64,000 nucleotides of DNA, taken from Legionellales bacterium (lineage in GTDB: Bacteria > Pseudomonadota > Gammaproteobacteria > Comchoanobacterales > Comchoanobacteraceae). The stretch is from the NCBI GenBank assembly GCA_002690495.1, contig NZEV01000032.1, positions 1-64,000 of the forward strand. The letters are read 5' to 3'. Positions 55,207 to 64,000 of this stretch are shown piece by piece. The position numbers were made by a program, and so were the translations under genes. Numbering within the stretch: the stretch's first letter is position 1; the number at the start of each line of letters is the position of its first letter. The notes beneath the pieces are model-generated. The model was not told the DNA's origin. It saw only the letters and a list, made by a program, of their open reading frames with translations, and searched no databases.

Positions 55207-56385
55207 ATGAGCAAAATAATCAATGTCATTCAGCAAAGTCAACAATGGGAACCAAAGTTAGTTGCATTAAGACGCCAATTGCATCAAATCCCTGAAATTT
55301 CACCTCATCTTTCTCAAACTAAATCCCTCATAATCAACGCATTAGCTGATTTCCCCTTAAAAAGGCGAAAAGTCAAACATCATCACTCACTTTGCTTTGA
55401 TCTTAAGGGTAGAAAAAAAGGGCCTACAATTATTTTATGTGCAAGTATGGATGGCAGCTCATTAAAAGAACATGCTAACCATCAGTTTTGCAGTCAAATA
55501 TTAGGTCAATCTCATGCATTAGCACATGACTTTCAAATGTCATGTTTAGTCAATACATTACAATTATTATCGCAATATAAAGATCATATTTCAGGGACTG
55601 TACGTGCGATCTTTCTTGCTGGTGAGCAAGACCATTCTGGTGCTATCGATATCATTCAAAGTCACTTACTTGAACATGCAGAACTTGCATTTTCATTAGA
55701 TTTTGACCATCACATTGAAAGCGGTATCGTTGAGTACCAATATGGGATCAGTAAGCCAAGGGTCGATGAAATCACTCTAGAATACATTGATCGTAATCAA
55801 CAAGAAAAAACATGTTATTACCAAAACAACCCTGTAGATATGGCAACCCAGCTGACACATGAAATACCTCAATTACTTCGCCAAGAATTTGGCGCATTGA
55901 CCCCATTGTCACTCAATTTCACACAACTGAATGCTGGAGAGGCAAATAACTTTCAACCATCATTTATCAGGATTAACGGCCGACTATATTCATTTAGTCA
56001 TGACAATGCAACAAATGCGATTCAATTTCTTCAACAAGTAATGAAACATCGATTTAATGATGATGAAACCAATGTGATTGCAACCAGACTCTGTCCTCCA
56101 CTTGAAAATAACACCACTTGGCTAAATTATGTTTTGAGCACTTTAAACCAAATTAAAACATCCAATCAAGTTCAAGAACAAATCAGACCTCGATTAATTG
56201 GAGATGGATTTGCACATTTTAATCTCGTGCTACCCTGCGTAAAGTTAAATATTGGTTGTATGGATTCAAATCATCAAAACCGTGTATGTGAAAAAGCACT
56301 CGTAGATGGTATGATGATATTGAGTAATATGATTTCAAAACACCTTATGGTAGATTCTGATAACATCATATTAGGCAAATTTTAG
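55207..56385 (+). CDS. M20-family peptidase/amidohydrolase with altered metal site
   Basis: 392 residues, the size of M20D amidohydrolases. LRRQLHQIPEISPHLSQT is a clear family start. Compared with the consensus (ADMDALP, HACGHD, PAEE) this protein reads CASMDGSSLKEH, HALAHD (103-108) and LAGEQ (137-141). So the Asp and His are kept but the metal-binding Cys is lost and the second Glu of the acidic pair is Gln. Activity is therefore doubtful. Lid-domain residues follow normally. It may be a pseudo-enzyme or use a different metal geometry. Confidence 0.75.
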   Translation: MSKIINVIQQSQQWEPKLVALRRQLHQIPEISPHLSQTKSLIINALADFPLKRRKVKHHHSLCFDLKGRKKGPTIILCASMDGSSLKEHANHQFCSQILGQSHALAHDFQMSCLVNTLQLLSQYKDHISGTVRAIFLAGEQDHSGAIDIIQSHLLEHAELAFSLDFDHHIESGIVEYQYGISKPRVDEITLEYIDRNQQEKTCYYQNNPVDMATQLTHEIPQLLRQEFGALTPLSLNFTQLNAGEANNFQPSFIRINGRLYSFSHDNATNAIQFLQQVMKHRFNDDETNVIATRLCPPLENNTTWLNYVLSTLNQIKTSNQVQEQIRPRLIGDGFAHFNLVLPCVKLNIGCMDSNHQNRVCEKALVDGMMILSNMISKHLMVDSDNIILGKF

Positions 56386-56406
56386 AAATGAAAATAGGAG
56401 AATATC

Positions 56407-57075
56407 ATGCCAACAAATTACGATACTCAAAGCAAAAAATATGTCCCCGCATTAAGTTTTATTCGTAAGGTCATGCCAGCGATTGTAAGTAACATCCAAC
56501 ATCAAGTTGATAAAAAGCATGCTTTTGGAGTGATAATTTCTCAAAATGCACAAAAAGAAGCCGTACTTCTAATGCAGCATGACAGAAAATTTGCATATTG
56601 TCTGTCTCTGGAGGAAACATTAGAACTAAAACAAATCATCCGTAATGAAATTATATTAAATCAAGCAAATATAACAGAACAAGAGAAAACTGATCTAAAT
56701 GATTGGGTCAATGAAATTAATGACACTAAAGAAACAATAGCTAGTCATGAACAAAAAGTATATGAAATCCCAACATGTTCACCCAAGTTCCAAGTATCTC
56801 TTAAAAAAGTTGTCGAAGCCTTTTATGCATTAGAGGAAAAAGATCAAGTCATTGCTAATGGCATTGTTGCAAACTGTAACGGTCCGGATCATGAAATGGT
56901 AAATATTTTTGATCGGTTACTAGCTCATCCTGAATTGAGTATAAATCAAGCATTTGTAGACGCATTAAATAGTTTAAAAGAAGAATTTAAAAATGGTGGC
57001 GGGTTCCCAAACACAGATGATGTTGCGAATGTATTAGTGAAGGCCATAGTGCCCAAGCCGCCGAGTTCAGGTTGA
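56407..57075 (+). CDS. Hypothetical protein, 222 aa
   Basis: Soluble, mostly helical, acidic protein with no signal peptide or membrane segment. The ribosome site AGGAGA precedes the ATG by six bases. Repeated Glu/Lys helices (TEQEKTDLNDWVNEINDT, HPELSINQAFVDALNSLKEEF) and no recognisable catalytic motif. The stop overlaps the lspA start by 4 bp. No family recognised. Confidence 0.65.
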   Translation: MPTNYDTQSKKYVPALSFIRKVMPAIVSNIQHQVDKKHAFGVIISQNAQKEAVLLMQHDRKFAYCLSLEETLELKQIIRNEIILNQANITEQEKTDLNDWVNEINDTKETIASHEQKVYEIPTCSPKFQVSLKKVVEAFYALEEKDQVIANGIVANCNGPDHEMVNIFDRLLAHPELSINQAFVDALNSLKEEFKNGGGFPNTDDVANVLVKAIVPKPPSSG

Positions 57076-57593
57076 CATCGGGGTCAATATTCAGCAAAGT
57101 AAATGGAGTGATTCAAGCTTCAATATTATTTTTTTCATTTGCGCTTATTGGTCTAGATCAAATTGCGAAGTATTATGCCCTTTATAGTTTAATAGATGGT
57201 GGCATTGCACTGGTACCACATTTCATTGAACTCAATTTAGCCTTCAATCAAGGAATTGCTTTTAGTATGTTAGCCAATGAATCCTCAATAGTGCATCATC
57301 TAGTCACGCTTTTCAATATGGCAACCATCATTGGCTTAATGGTTTTTCTATTTTATAAGAAACATCACCCGCTGACAAAATTTGGGCTGATTCTAATTAT
57401 TGCAGGTGGCTGCGGAAATCTTCTAGATCGAATCAAACTTCATATGGTCATTGATTTCATTCAAGTCAAATTCTTTAACTTCCCATTATTCATCTGTAAT
57501 CTAGCAGATATTTATGTTACCATGGGTGCACTATTATTTATTTACTCTAGGATTTTCAAACAAAATGAAAGACATCTCTTTTCCAAAAATTGA
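57072..57593 (+). CDS. lspA: Signal peptidase II (prolipoprotein signal peptidase)
   Basis: 173 residues with four membrane helices. LDQIAKYY, NQGIAFS, GGCGNLLDRI and CNLADIYVTMG contain the conserved blocks; the two catalytic aspartates are in GNLLDR and NLAD. The enzyme cleaves the signal peptide of lipidated lipoproteins. The TTG start overlaps the preceding stop by four bases (TTGA); GTG 57108 is possible. In most bacteria lspA follows ileS; here it precedes it and overlaps it by 29 bp. Globomycin target. Confidence 0.93.
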   Translation: MTSGSIFSKVNGVIQASILFFSFALIGLDQIAKYYALYSLIDGGIALVPHFIELNLAFNQGIAFSMLANESSIVHHLVTLFNMATIIGLMVFLFYKKHHPLTKFGLILIIAGGCGNLLDRIKLHMVIDFIQVKFFNFPLFICNLADIYVTMGALLFIYSRIFKQNERHLFSKN

Positions 57594-60500
57594 GCAGGAT
57601 ATCCTGAAATTCTGGAAAGAAAACGATATTTTTAAAAAAACATTATCTTCCTCAAAGGAAAAACCTCCCTATGTTTTCTATGATGGGCCTCCGTTTGCGA
57701 CGGGGTTACCACACTTTGGTAATTTACTAGCCCAGACTTTAAAAGACATTGTACCTAGATATCAAACGATGAATGGATTTCACGTTGACCGACGTTTTGG
57801 TTGGGACTGTCATGGGTTACCCATTGAACATGAAATCAATAAGCAATTAGGATTAGATGCGCATGAGGCGCTGGCTGAACTTGGTATTAAAAAGTATAAT
57901 GATACCTGTAGAGGTATCGTCCAAAAATATGCCCCCCAATGGCAAGTCATTGTCGAACGTATGGGACGCTGGGTCGACTTTGAGAATGATTATAAGACCA
58001 TGGATACTGACTTTATGGAGTCAGTTTGGTGGGTGTTTAAATCTTTATGGGATAAAGGATTGGTATACCACGGTAACCGTGTACTTCCCTACTCTACGGC
58101 TCTTGGAACGCCAATTGCAAATTTTGAAGCTAATACAAACTATCAAATGGTACAAGACCCTGCAGTCACGATTCTTGCACCTTTAGTGGACCAACCAAAT
58201 CGTTCACTCATGTTATGGACAACTACGCCATGGTCCTTAATCAGTAATCTTGCTATTACTGTACATCCTGATTTAAATTACGTAGTGGTCAAAGACCCTA
58301 AAGATGAACAGCAAGAACTCATCTTAGTTGAATCTAGGGTACAAGCATTACTGGGTGATGATGTGGCTATTTTAGAACGATTTACAGGGAGACAACTTTC
58401 TGGACTAAAATATGAACCATTTTATCCATACTTCAATCATTACGCATCTCAAGGCGCATTCCAGGTCATAACAGATGACTATGTTTCAGATGTAGAAGGG
58501 ACTGGTTTAGTATCCAATGCACCCTCTTTTGGTGAAGATGATGAGCGGATCTGTATTGCGCATCAGATTCCAACAGATGCCTGCCCTATTGATGAAAGTG
58601 GTCGTTTTTTGGATCATATCATTGAATTTAAAAATATGTATGTCAAAGAGGCAGACAAACCAATCATTAAGGATTTAAAATCTCGAGATCGTTTATGGGA
58701 TCATCAAACTACTGAGCACAGCTATCCTTTCTGCCCAAGAACAAACACGCCTCTTATCTATCGAATGGTCCCATCATGGTATATTAACGTCACAAAAGTT
58801 AAAGCCCTGATGATCGAAAAAAACAAAGAGATTCAATGGGTTCCTGAACATATAAAAGAGGGTCGATTTGGTAAATGGCTTGAGAATGCTAGAGACTGGT
58901 CTGTATCCAGAAATCGCGTATGGGGAAATCCAATTCCAGTATGGATAAATAACGAAACAGGTAACATGATTTGTATTGGCTCTGTTAAGGAGCTTGAGCA
59001 ATATACTGGACAAAAAGACATCCAGGACATTCATAGAGAAAATGTTGATCATTTAACATTTACGCTAGATGGAGAGCCAGGCACTTATATCCGAACCTCA
59101 GAAGTACTTGACTGTTGGTTTGAATCTGGTTCAATGCCATTCGCTCAAATTCACTATCCTTTTGAAAATGAACATCAATTTAAAGAAGGGTTCCCTGCAC
59201 AATTTATTGCTGAAGGGTTAGATCAAACCAGAGGTTGGTTTTATACACTTCATGTCATTGCATCTGCAATTACAAACCAACCGGCTTTTAAAAATGTCAT
59301 TGTCAACGGTATTATTCTTGCTGAAAGTGGTAAGAAGATGTCAAAAAGCCTTAAAAACTATACGCCTCCAGAAGTGTTAATTGAAGAATTTGGTGCAGAT
59401 GCCTTACGACTTTACATGATTAGTGGTGGACTTGTAAAAGGAGAAGAACAACGTTTTTGTGATGCTGGTGTTAAAGAAATGGTTCGAAGCACATTGCTAC
59501 CCTGGTATAGTGCATTTAACTTTTTAATGACTTATGGCGTGATTGATCAGTGGGAACCACAGCATCAATCAACAATCTCAATGACTCACCCCTTGGATCG
59601 ATGGATTATATCTCGTCTGGAGTCATTAAAAGAGCGGATTGCGACGCAAATGGATCAATATAAACTGTATGCAGTGATTCCAGAGCTTCTAATCATGATC
59701 GAAGAGCTCACTAATATTTATATTCGTTTAAATCGATCTAGATTTTGGGCTGAGGGCATGAGTGATGATAAACAATCTGCATATCAAACCTTGTACCAAT
59801 GTATTCATGATTTGAGTCTTATGATGGCCCCTTTCACGCCTTTCTTAGCAGAACATATCTACTTAGAAATGCATGCTCAATTTAAACATCGTCAAGTGAA
59901 AGAATCTGTTCATCTGTGTGAGTATCCAAAATTCAATTCACAATTTAAAGATCCGGAACTTGAAAATACGATTGCGTTAATTGATGAAATTATCCGATTA
60001 GGACGTCAAAGCAGAAATGATCAGAAAATCAAAGTAAAAACACCTCTCAATACGATTACAGTGATTCATGAGGATACTCAAATCCTAAAGCAAATCAAAA
60101 AACATGAACACATCATACTAAAAGAATTGAATATCAAGCAATTAGTAACGGATGAGAAAATCACAGACTATATTAATTTATGTGCCAAACCGAATGCCCA
60201 AATATTAGGTAAGCGACTTGGATCAGCATTTAAGTCTGTCAATACTGCTATTAGGTCATTAACGACTAGTCAGATTAGAAGTCTAGAACACGAAGGTCGC
60301 ATTCAGTTAAATGGGCACGAAATTCAAAAGCATGAGATCTTAATCTCTCGTACACCTCTCGAGAATCACAATGTCGTCGCAAGTGAGCGTATTGCCATTA
60401 GCCTTGATTTGGAATTAAATGATGCTTTAATTCTTGAAGGATTGGCTCGGGAAATCATTAATCGAGTTCAAAAAACTCGAAAAGAAATTGGTCTTCTTAT

Positions 60501-60690
60501 TCAAGATCGTATTCGAATCATCTATGAGGGAACGCAGAGAGTGGATGAGATTTTCTCTTTGCATAAAGAGACGATATGTAACGAAACATTATGCACCTCC
60601 TTAGAGAGGCATCAAAAGGGTCAGGTTCATACATGGCATGAATTTGAAATTGACAATCATCATATGAAGATATTTATAGAGAAAATTTAA
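57565..60690 (+). CDS. ileS: Isoleucyl-tRNA synthetase, eukaryote-like (type 2)
   Basis: 1041 residues from ATG 57565 (KDISFPKIEQDILKFW is the family start); an upstream ATG at 57514 would run through lspA. The HIGH-like motif is GLPHFGN and the KMSKS motif is GKKMSKSLKNYTPP. YDGPPFATGLP and RRFGWDCHGLPIEHEI, with the large size, are typical of the IleRS type found in eukaryotes, chlamydiae, rickettsiae and mupirocin-resistant bacteria (E. coli IleS is 938 residues and reads RDGPPYANGSIHIGH). The C-terminal tRNA-anticodon domain is complete. It overlaps lspA by 29 bp. Confidence 0.94.
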   Translation: MKDISFPKIEQDILKFWKENDIFKKTLSSSKEKPPYVFYDGPPFATGLPHFGNLLAQTLKDIVPRYQTMNGFHVDRRFGWDCHGLPIEHEINKQLGLDAHEALAELGIKKYNDTCRGIVQKYAPQWQVIVERMGRWVDFENDYKTMDTDFMESVWWVFKSLWDKGLVYHGNRVLPYSTALGTPIANFEANTNYQMVQDPAVTILAPLVDQPNRSLMLWTTTPWSLISNLAITVHPDLNYVVVKDPKDEQQELILVESRVQALLGDDVAILERFTGRQLSGLKYEPFYPYFNHYASQGAFQVITDDYVSDVEGTGLVSNAPSFGEDDERICIAHQIPTDACPIDESGRFLDHIIEFKNMYVKEADKPIIKDLKSRDRLWDHQTTEHSYPFCPRTNTPLIYRMVPSWYINVTKVKALMIEKNKEIQWVPEHIKEGRFGKWLENARDWSVSRNRVWGNPIPVWINNETGNMICIGSVKELEQYTGQKDIQDIHRENVDHLTFTLDGEPGTYIRTSEVLDCWFESGSMPFAQIHYPFENEHQFKEGFPAQFIAEGLDQTRGWFYTLHVIASAITNQPAFKNVIVNGIILAESGKKMSKSLKNYTPPEVLIEEFGADALRLYMISGGLVKGEEQRFCDAGVKEMVRSTLLPWYSAFNFLMTYGVIDQWEPQHQSTISMTHPLDRWIISRLESLKERIATQMDQYKLYAVIPELLIMIEELTNIYIRLNRSRFWAEGMSDDKQSAYQTLYQCIHDLSLMMAPFTPFLAEHIYLEMHAQFKHRQVKESVHLCEYPKFNSQFKDPELENTIALIDEIIRLGRQSRNDQKIKVKTPLNTITVIHEDTQILKQIKKHEHIILKELNIKQLVTDEKITDYINLCAKPNAQILGKRLGSAFKSVNTAIRSLTTSQIRSLEHEGRIQLNGHEIQKHEILISRTPLENHNVVASERIAISLDLELNDALILEGLAREIINRVQKTRKEIGLLIQDRIRIIYEGTQRVDEIFSLHKETICNETLCTSLERHQKGQVHTWHEFEIDNHHMKIFIEKI

Positions 60691-60742
60691 TTAAGTCACC
60701 TAATTTAGTCTATGATTAACTATATCCCAAGGTCGAAATAAT

Positions 60743-62446
60743 ATGACAGAATTCACAATAGATCACAAAAGAAAAAAAGTATATACAAAAGCACTTGGCC
60801 GAGCACTGTTTTCAAAACCTCGGTGGAATAAAGATAGTGCATTTACAAGCGATGAACGAGCCACATTTCAATTACAGGGATTAATGCCTCAAAAAATTGA
60901 AACTTTAAGTGAGCAAATTCAAAAAACATATCAACAATACCAAAATTTTGACACCGATATTTCTAAAAACATATTTTTAAACGCCTTGCATGATCGTAAT
61001 GAAACATTGTTCTATAACCTAGTTGTTAAATATTTATCCGAAATGTTACCAATCATTTATACACCAACGATTGGAGATGCAGTAAAATCTTTTTCAAAGC
61101 AATATCGACGTAATCGGGGCATTTATCTAAATTATTCACAATTAGATGAAATACCTAAAATTATTTCAGATCATATCACTTCTGAAATAAAAATGGTGAT
61201 TATCACAGATGGCGAGGGAGTGTTAGGCATTGGAGACTGGGGAATCGGTGGCATGGATATTGCTATCGGTAAACTCATGGTATACATTGCAATCAGTAAT
61301 ATCAACCCATCTACAGTGCTACCAATTTGCCTGGATGTAGGTACTAACAATCCAGATTTAATCAACGATCCTCATTACATGGGTGTAAAATCTCCAAGAA
61401 TTCGTGAGGAAGCCTACTTTTCATTTGTTGATGTTGTGATCAATAATCTAAAGGCAGTTAATCCTGATCTTTTTATACATTTTGAAGATTTTGGTCGTAC
61501 TAATGCAAGACGTATCTTAAATCGTTATAACGAACAACATTGTACTTTTAATGACGACATTCAAGGAACAGGACTCATTACATTGGCGACAATAATGTCG
61601 GCATCTCAAAAAACAGGACGACCATTTAAAGATCAAACATTTGTTATTTTAGGCCCTGGCAGTGCTGGTTTAGGTATTGCAGATACACTTAAACAAGCAC
61701 TCATGTTTGAAGGACTGAGTGAAAAACAGGCCATAGAAAAAATATTTCTTGTAGGCAAGTATGGACTGATTTCAGCTAAACATAACATCAAATACCCTGA
61801 TCAAAAAATTTATGCAAGAACTGAGTCTAAATACAACCAAAGTCATTCATTCTCTTTACTGGAAACAATTGAAAATGTAAAACCAAGTGTCTTAATTGGA
61901 TGTTCCGGGGCTTTTGGTGCGTTTAATGAAAAGATCATTAAAACAATGTATGCTTATGAAAAAAGACCCATTATTATGCCTCTCTCTAACCCAATTAGTT
62001 GCTGTGAAGTCATGCCGGAAGATGCGATCAAATGGACAAATGGACATGTATTAATTGCAACTGGTAGTCCATTCAAAGATGTCAATTACAATGACACCAT
62101 TTATAATATTGCCCAATGTAACAATGCCTATATATTCCCTGGATTAGGGCAAGGTATTATTATTTCTGCGGCAAAACGTTTAACGCCTCAAATGTTATTA
62201 ACTGCATCACAAACGCTCAGTAAAGTATGGAATGACATCAAGCATACTCATAATTCTGATGATTTACTCCCCCCAATTAATGAACATTATCAAGCAATCA
62301 GTTATGAAATTGCAAAGGCGGTTGCACTTCAAGCAATCAAAGATAATGTCTCTGATCTTAAGCCAGATGATCTAGAAGCACAATTCAAGTCAATTAGTTG
62401 GGATTTTGATTATTATCACTTTTCCTCTATGTTACCAAAGGAATGA
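60743..62446 (+). CDS. maeA: NAD-dependent malic enzyme
   Basis: 567 residues, normal size. YTPTIGDAVKSFSKQYRRNRGIYL, VIITDGEGVLGIGDWGIGGM (catalytic Lys/Tyr and metal region) and NDDIQGTGLITLATIM are signatures of the large malic enzyme family; FVILGPGSAGLGIA is the NAD site. It converts malate to pyruvate and CO2, linking C4 acids to pyruvate. GAGCGAC-type ribosome site AAGG lies before the ATG. NADP specificity cannot be excluded from sequence. It converges with murG with a 20-bp overlap. Confidence 0.95.
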   Translation: MTEFTIDHKRKKVYTKALGRALFSKPRWNKDSAFTSDERATFQLQGLMPQKIETLSEQIQKTYQQYQNFDTDISKNIFLNALHDRNETLFYNLVVKYLSEMLPIIYTPTIGDAVKSFSKQYRRNRGIYLNYSQLDEIPKIISDHITSEIKMVIITDGEGVLGIGDWGIGGMDIAIGKLMVYIAISNINPSTVLPICLDVGTNNPDLINDPHYMGVKSPRIREEAYFSFVDVVINNLKAVNPDLFIHFEDFGRTNARRILNRYNEQHCTFNDDIQGTGLITLATIMSASQKTGRPFKDQTFVILGPGSAGLGIADTLKQALMFEGLSEKQAIEKIFLVGKYGLISAKHNIKYPDQKIYARTESKYNQSHSFSLLETIENVKPSVLIGCSGAFGAFNEKIIKTMYAYEKRPIIMPLSNPISCCEVMPEDAIKWTNGHVLIATGSPFKDVNYNDTIYNIAQCNNAYIFPGLGQGIIISAAKRLTPQMLLTASQTLSKVWNDIKHTHNSDDLLPPINEHYQAISYEIAKAVALQAIKDNVSDLKPDDLEAQFKSISWDFDYYHFSSMLPKE

Positions 62447-63464
62447 TCGTTTCAACAATTTTCAAACCAGCATTGTCTGAAGAAAGTGATTTCATATTTT
62501 CAACGTATTGATTATAAATAGACTTTGTTCTGATCATACTGTTTATTAATTTGACCAAATCAGTCGCATTTTCTGGACATAGTTGTGCTGCACCATGTCG
62601 AATAAAGTATTCAGCGTTACTTTGTTGATGATGATCTGCTGCATGGGGGTATGGGAGTAATATAGCTGGTTTACCAAAATAAGCCAACTCAGATAAAGTC
62701 ATTGCACCAGATCTTGATATCACAATATCTGCCCACTCATACGCCTCATCCATTTCATGATGAAACGCACTGATGCGATAAATTTGAGAAAAGTCTTTGC
62801 ACTGACTTCCGAGCTTTTGATAGTGTTCTATACCAGTCATGTGCCATATCTTGAATTTATGTGATGATTTTAGACGATATAATGACAACATTAACTCATT
62901 TAATTGTACGGCACCTTGACTACCCCCTATAATTAGAAGATGACAGCGTTTTTTTCTGTCAGATGATCGCACAGGATGAGTAAACCGGATTGGGTTTCCG
63001 TGACAAATGAGGTTATTCATTTTTTCAGCCAAATCAGGATATGCACAAAAACCCTTTTTGACCATGGGGTATAACAATTTATTTGCCCCACCCATGATTG
63101 AGTTCTGTTCATGTATAAATAATGGTATTCTTAATATACTTGCAACAATACCAGCGGGTAATGAAACATATCCCCCCATCAATATTATTGCTTTGGGTCT
63201 TTTTAATGTAAATAAAAATAGCAATTTCATAATGGCTTGTATTAATAATAAGATAGGATAAACTCTATTTTTCACACCTCTTAAAGCACAAACATGAATA
63301 TGAATCATTCTCATTTTAAGCTTATTACACACCTGACTTTCTAAACTATTATTTTTTCCTAACCATATAGGCGTCCAGCCTTTATTTTTAAAATCAAGTG
63401 CAATTTGTTCTGCGGGAAATACATGTCCACCAGTACCACCAGCTGCAATAATGACTGTATTCAT
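62427..63464 (-). CDS. murG: UDP-GlcNAc transferase MurG (lipid II synthesis)
   Basis: 345 residues. GGTGGHVFPAEQIA is the N-terminal glycine-rich loop, and GGSQGAVQLNEL, HEQNSIMGGANKLL and SRSGAMTLSELAYFGKPAILLPYPHAADHHQ are the conserved blocks, the last carrying the UDP-GlcNAc-binding residues. The enzyme adds GlcNAc to lipid I on the cytoplasmic face of the inner membrane. It overlaps ftsW by four bases (ATGA), as in the division and cell wall cluster of most gammaproteobacteria. Confidence 0.97.
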   Translation of the reverse strand: MNTVIIAAGGTGGHVFPAEQIALDFKNKGWTPIWLGKNNSLESQVCNKLKMRMIHIHVCALRGVKNRVYPILLLIQAIMKLLFLFTLKRPKAIILMGGYVSLPAGIVASILRIPLFIHEQNSIMGGANKLLYPMVKKGFCAYPDLAEKMNNLICHGNPIRFTHPVRSSDRKKRCHLLIIGGSQGAVQLNELMLSLYRLKSSHKFKIWHMTGIEHYQKLGSQCKDFSQIYRISAFHHEMDEAYEWADIVISRSGAMTLSELAYFGKPAILLPYPHAADHHQQSNAEYFIRHGAAQLCPENATDLVKLINSMIRTKSIYNQYVENMKSLSSDNAGLKIVETIIPLVT

Positions 63465-64000
63465 GACCTTTCCATAACTGGTGATTTGATCATTCGAAGC
63501 ACAATGCCTAACATAATAAATTGAGTCATAAGACTACTTCCTCCATAACTCATAAATGGTAATGTTAATCCTTTTGTTGGTAATAAACCAGTTGTTGCAC
63601 CGACATTAATAAACACTTGAATAAAAACCCATTGAGACCATCCAAAAATAATATAACTCTCAAATAGCTGATCCTTATTAAAACGATAAGCAGCATGATA
63701 AATACATCGAAGTATAATCACCGTGTATATTAAAAGCATGATAATAGCGCCTACACTCCCCCACTCTTCGGCTAATACTGAAAATAAAAAATCAGTATGA
63801 GATTCAGGTAAATAAAATAACTTGGTCATACTATTTCCATACCCCATACCTGTTAACCCTCCACGAATAAATGCAACAATCGATTGTGTTAACTGATAAC
63901 CTGAATCAAATCGATGCCCCCACGGATCTAAAAAAGACAATAGCCTCACCACTCGATAAGGCTCTAATATAATAATAAAGGATAATAACATTATTATCGT
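63461..64000 (-). CDS. ftsW: Lipid II polymerase FtsW, C-terminal part (cut by window end)
   Basis: The frame is open to base 64000, so the start lies outside; the ATG at 63991 is internal. Visible are LSFLDPWGHRFDSGYQLTQSI and the SEDS signature GLLPTKGLTLPFMSYGGSS near the C-terminus, with about five membrane helices. FtsW is the septal peptidoglycan glycosyltransferase. RodA is excluded by the ftsW-murG gene order. SHTDFLFSVLAEEWG is a further SEDS block. Confidence 0.95.
   Translation of the reverse strand, partial: TIIMLLSFIIILEPYRVVRLLSFLDPWGHRFDSGYQLTQSIVAFIRGGLTGMGYGNSMTKLFYLPESHTDFLFSVLAEEWGSVGAIIMLLIYTVIILRCIYHAAYRFNKDQLFESYIIFGWSQWVFIQVFINVGATTGLLPTKGLTLPFMSYGGSSLMTQFIMLGIVLRMIKSPVMERS

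Noticed and set aside
57514-57564. Longer ileS start at ATG 57514
   Set aside because: Those residues lie inside lspA in another frame and are not part of the IleRS N-terminus, which begins KDISFPKIEQ.

Overview
The window comes from an AT-rich chromosome of a Gram-negative bacterium, most likely a host-associated or intracellular gammaproteobacterium related to the Legionella/Coxiella group. The evidence is the gene content (MinCDE, UbiG, BamD, RseP, PepN, SohB, AccD-FolC-DedD-CvpA, BamD|RluD-PgeF, Cmk-RpsA), a leucine dehydrogenase fused into an operon with a 2-oxo-acid dehydrogenase, a periplasmic chagasin-type protease inhibitor, and collapsed operons (gyrA directly overlapping cmk, no purF after cvpA). 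I cannot name the species. Genes are densely packed with many 1-41 bp overlaps, and TTG/GTG starts are common.

Layout. 1-1445: end of rseP and a FUSC-like membrane protein. 1473-6396 (minus): gyrA-cmk-rpsA. 6591-9592: a DksA protein missing most zinc ligands, a PAP2-type membrane protein, an HSL-type esterase and a TIGR01777 epimerase. 9651-9814: tRNA-Ala(GGC) and tRNA-Glu(UUC). 9827-17505: CPA1 antiporter, slipin, minC-minD-minE, then leucine dehydrogenase with E1alpha, E1beta and a stripped-down E2. 17575-22610: mutS, then on the minus strand a lipoprotein, tsaB and an AGCS amino-acid:Na+ symporter.

22611-23106 is the longest gene-free stretch. It holds, on the minus strand, an unannotated small RNA of about 180 nt with eight GGA motifs, several exactly in hairpin loops. 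This is the hallmark of CsrB/RsmY/RsmZ decoys of the translational regulator CsrA. A palindromic operator-like site lies just upstream of it. I consider this the best discovery in the window.

23107-32291: fabI, sohB, ubiG, pepN, a Mth938-like gene, bamD (without a lipobox cysteine), rluD, pgeF and a DegQ-type protease. 32269-38331: cinA-like gene, then an unrecognised block (262-aa membrane protein, 179-aa and about 802-aa proteins in a coupled pair) and an MFS transporter. 38442-44498: chagasin-like inhibitor, DUF4389 protein, zapE, CDP-alcohol phosphatidyltransferase, LOG protein, AmpG-like transporter, small outer-membrane protein and a HolA-like protein. 44511-53458: mdh, RND/MMPL exporter, a TonB-receptor-like barrel that appears to lack a plug, and cvpA-dedD-folC-accD. 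53763-57075: a possible effector-like protein with a membrane hairpin, a degenerate M20 peptidase and an unknown protein. 57072-64000: lspA, ileS of the eukaryote-like (type 2) family, malic enzyme, murG and the end of ftsW.

Metabolically the window points to amino-acid use (AGCS symporter, aminopeptidase N, leucine dehydrogenase plus oxo-acid dehydrogenase) and C4-acid metabolism (malate dehydrogenase, malic enzyme). CsrA decoy RNA and a DksA paralogue suggest growth-phase regulation like that of intracellular Legionellales. All assignments are from reading the sequence; no database search was run.
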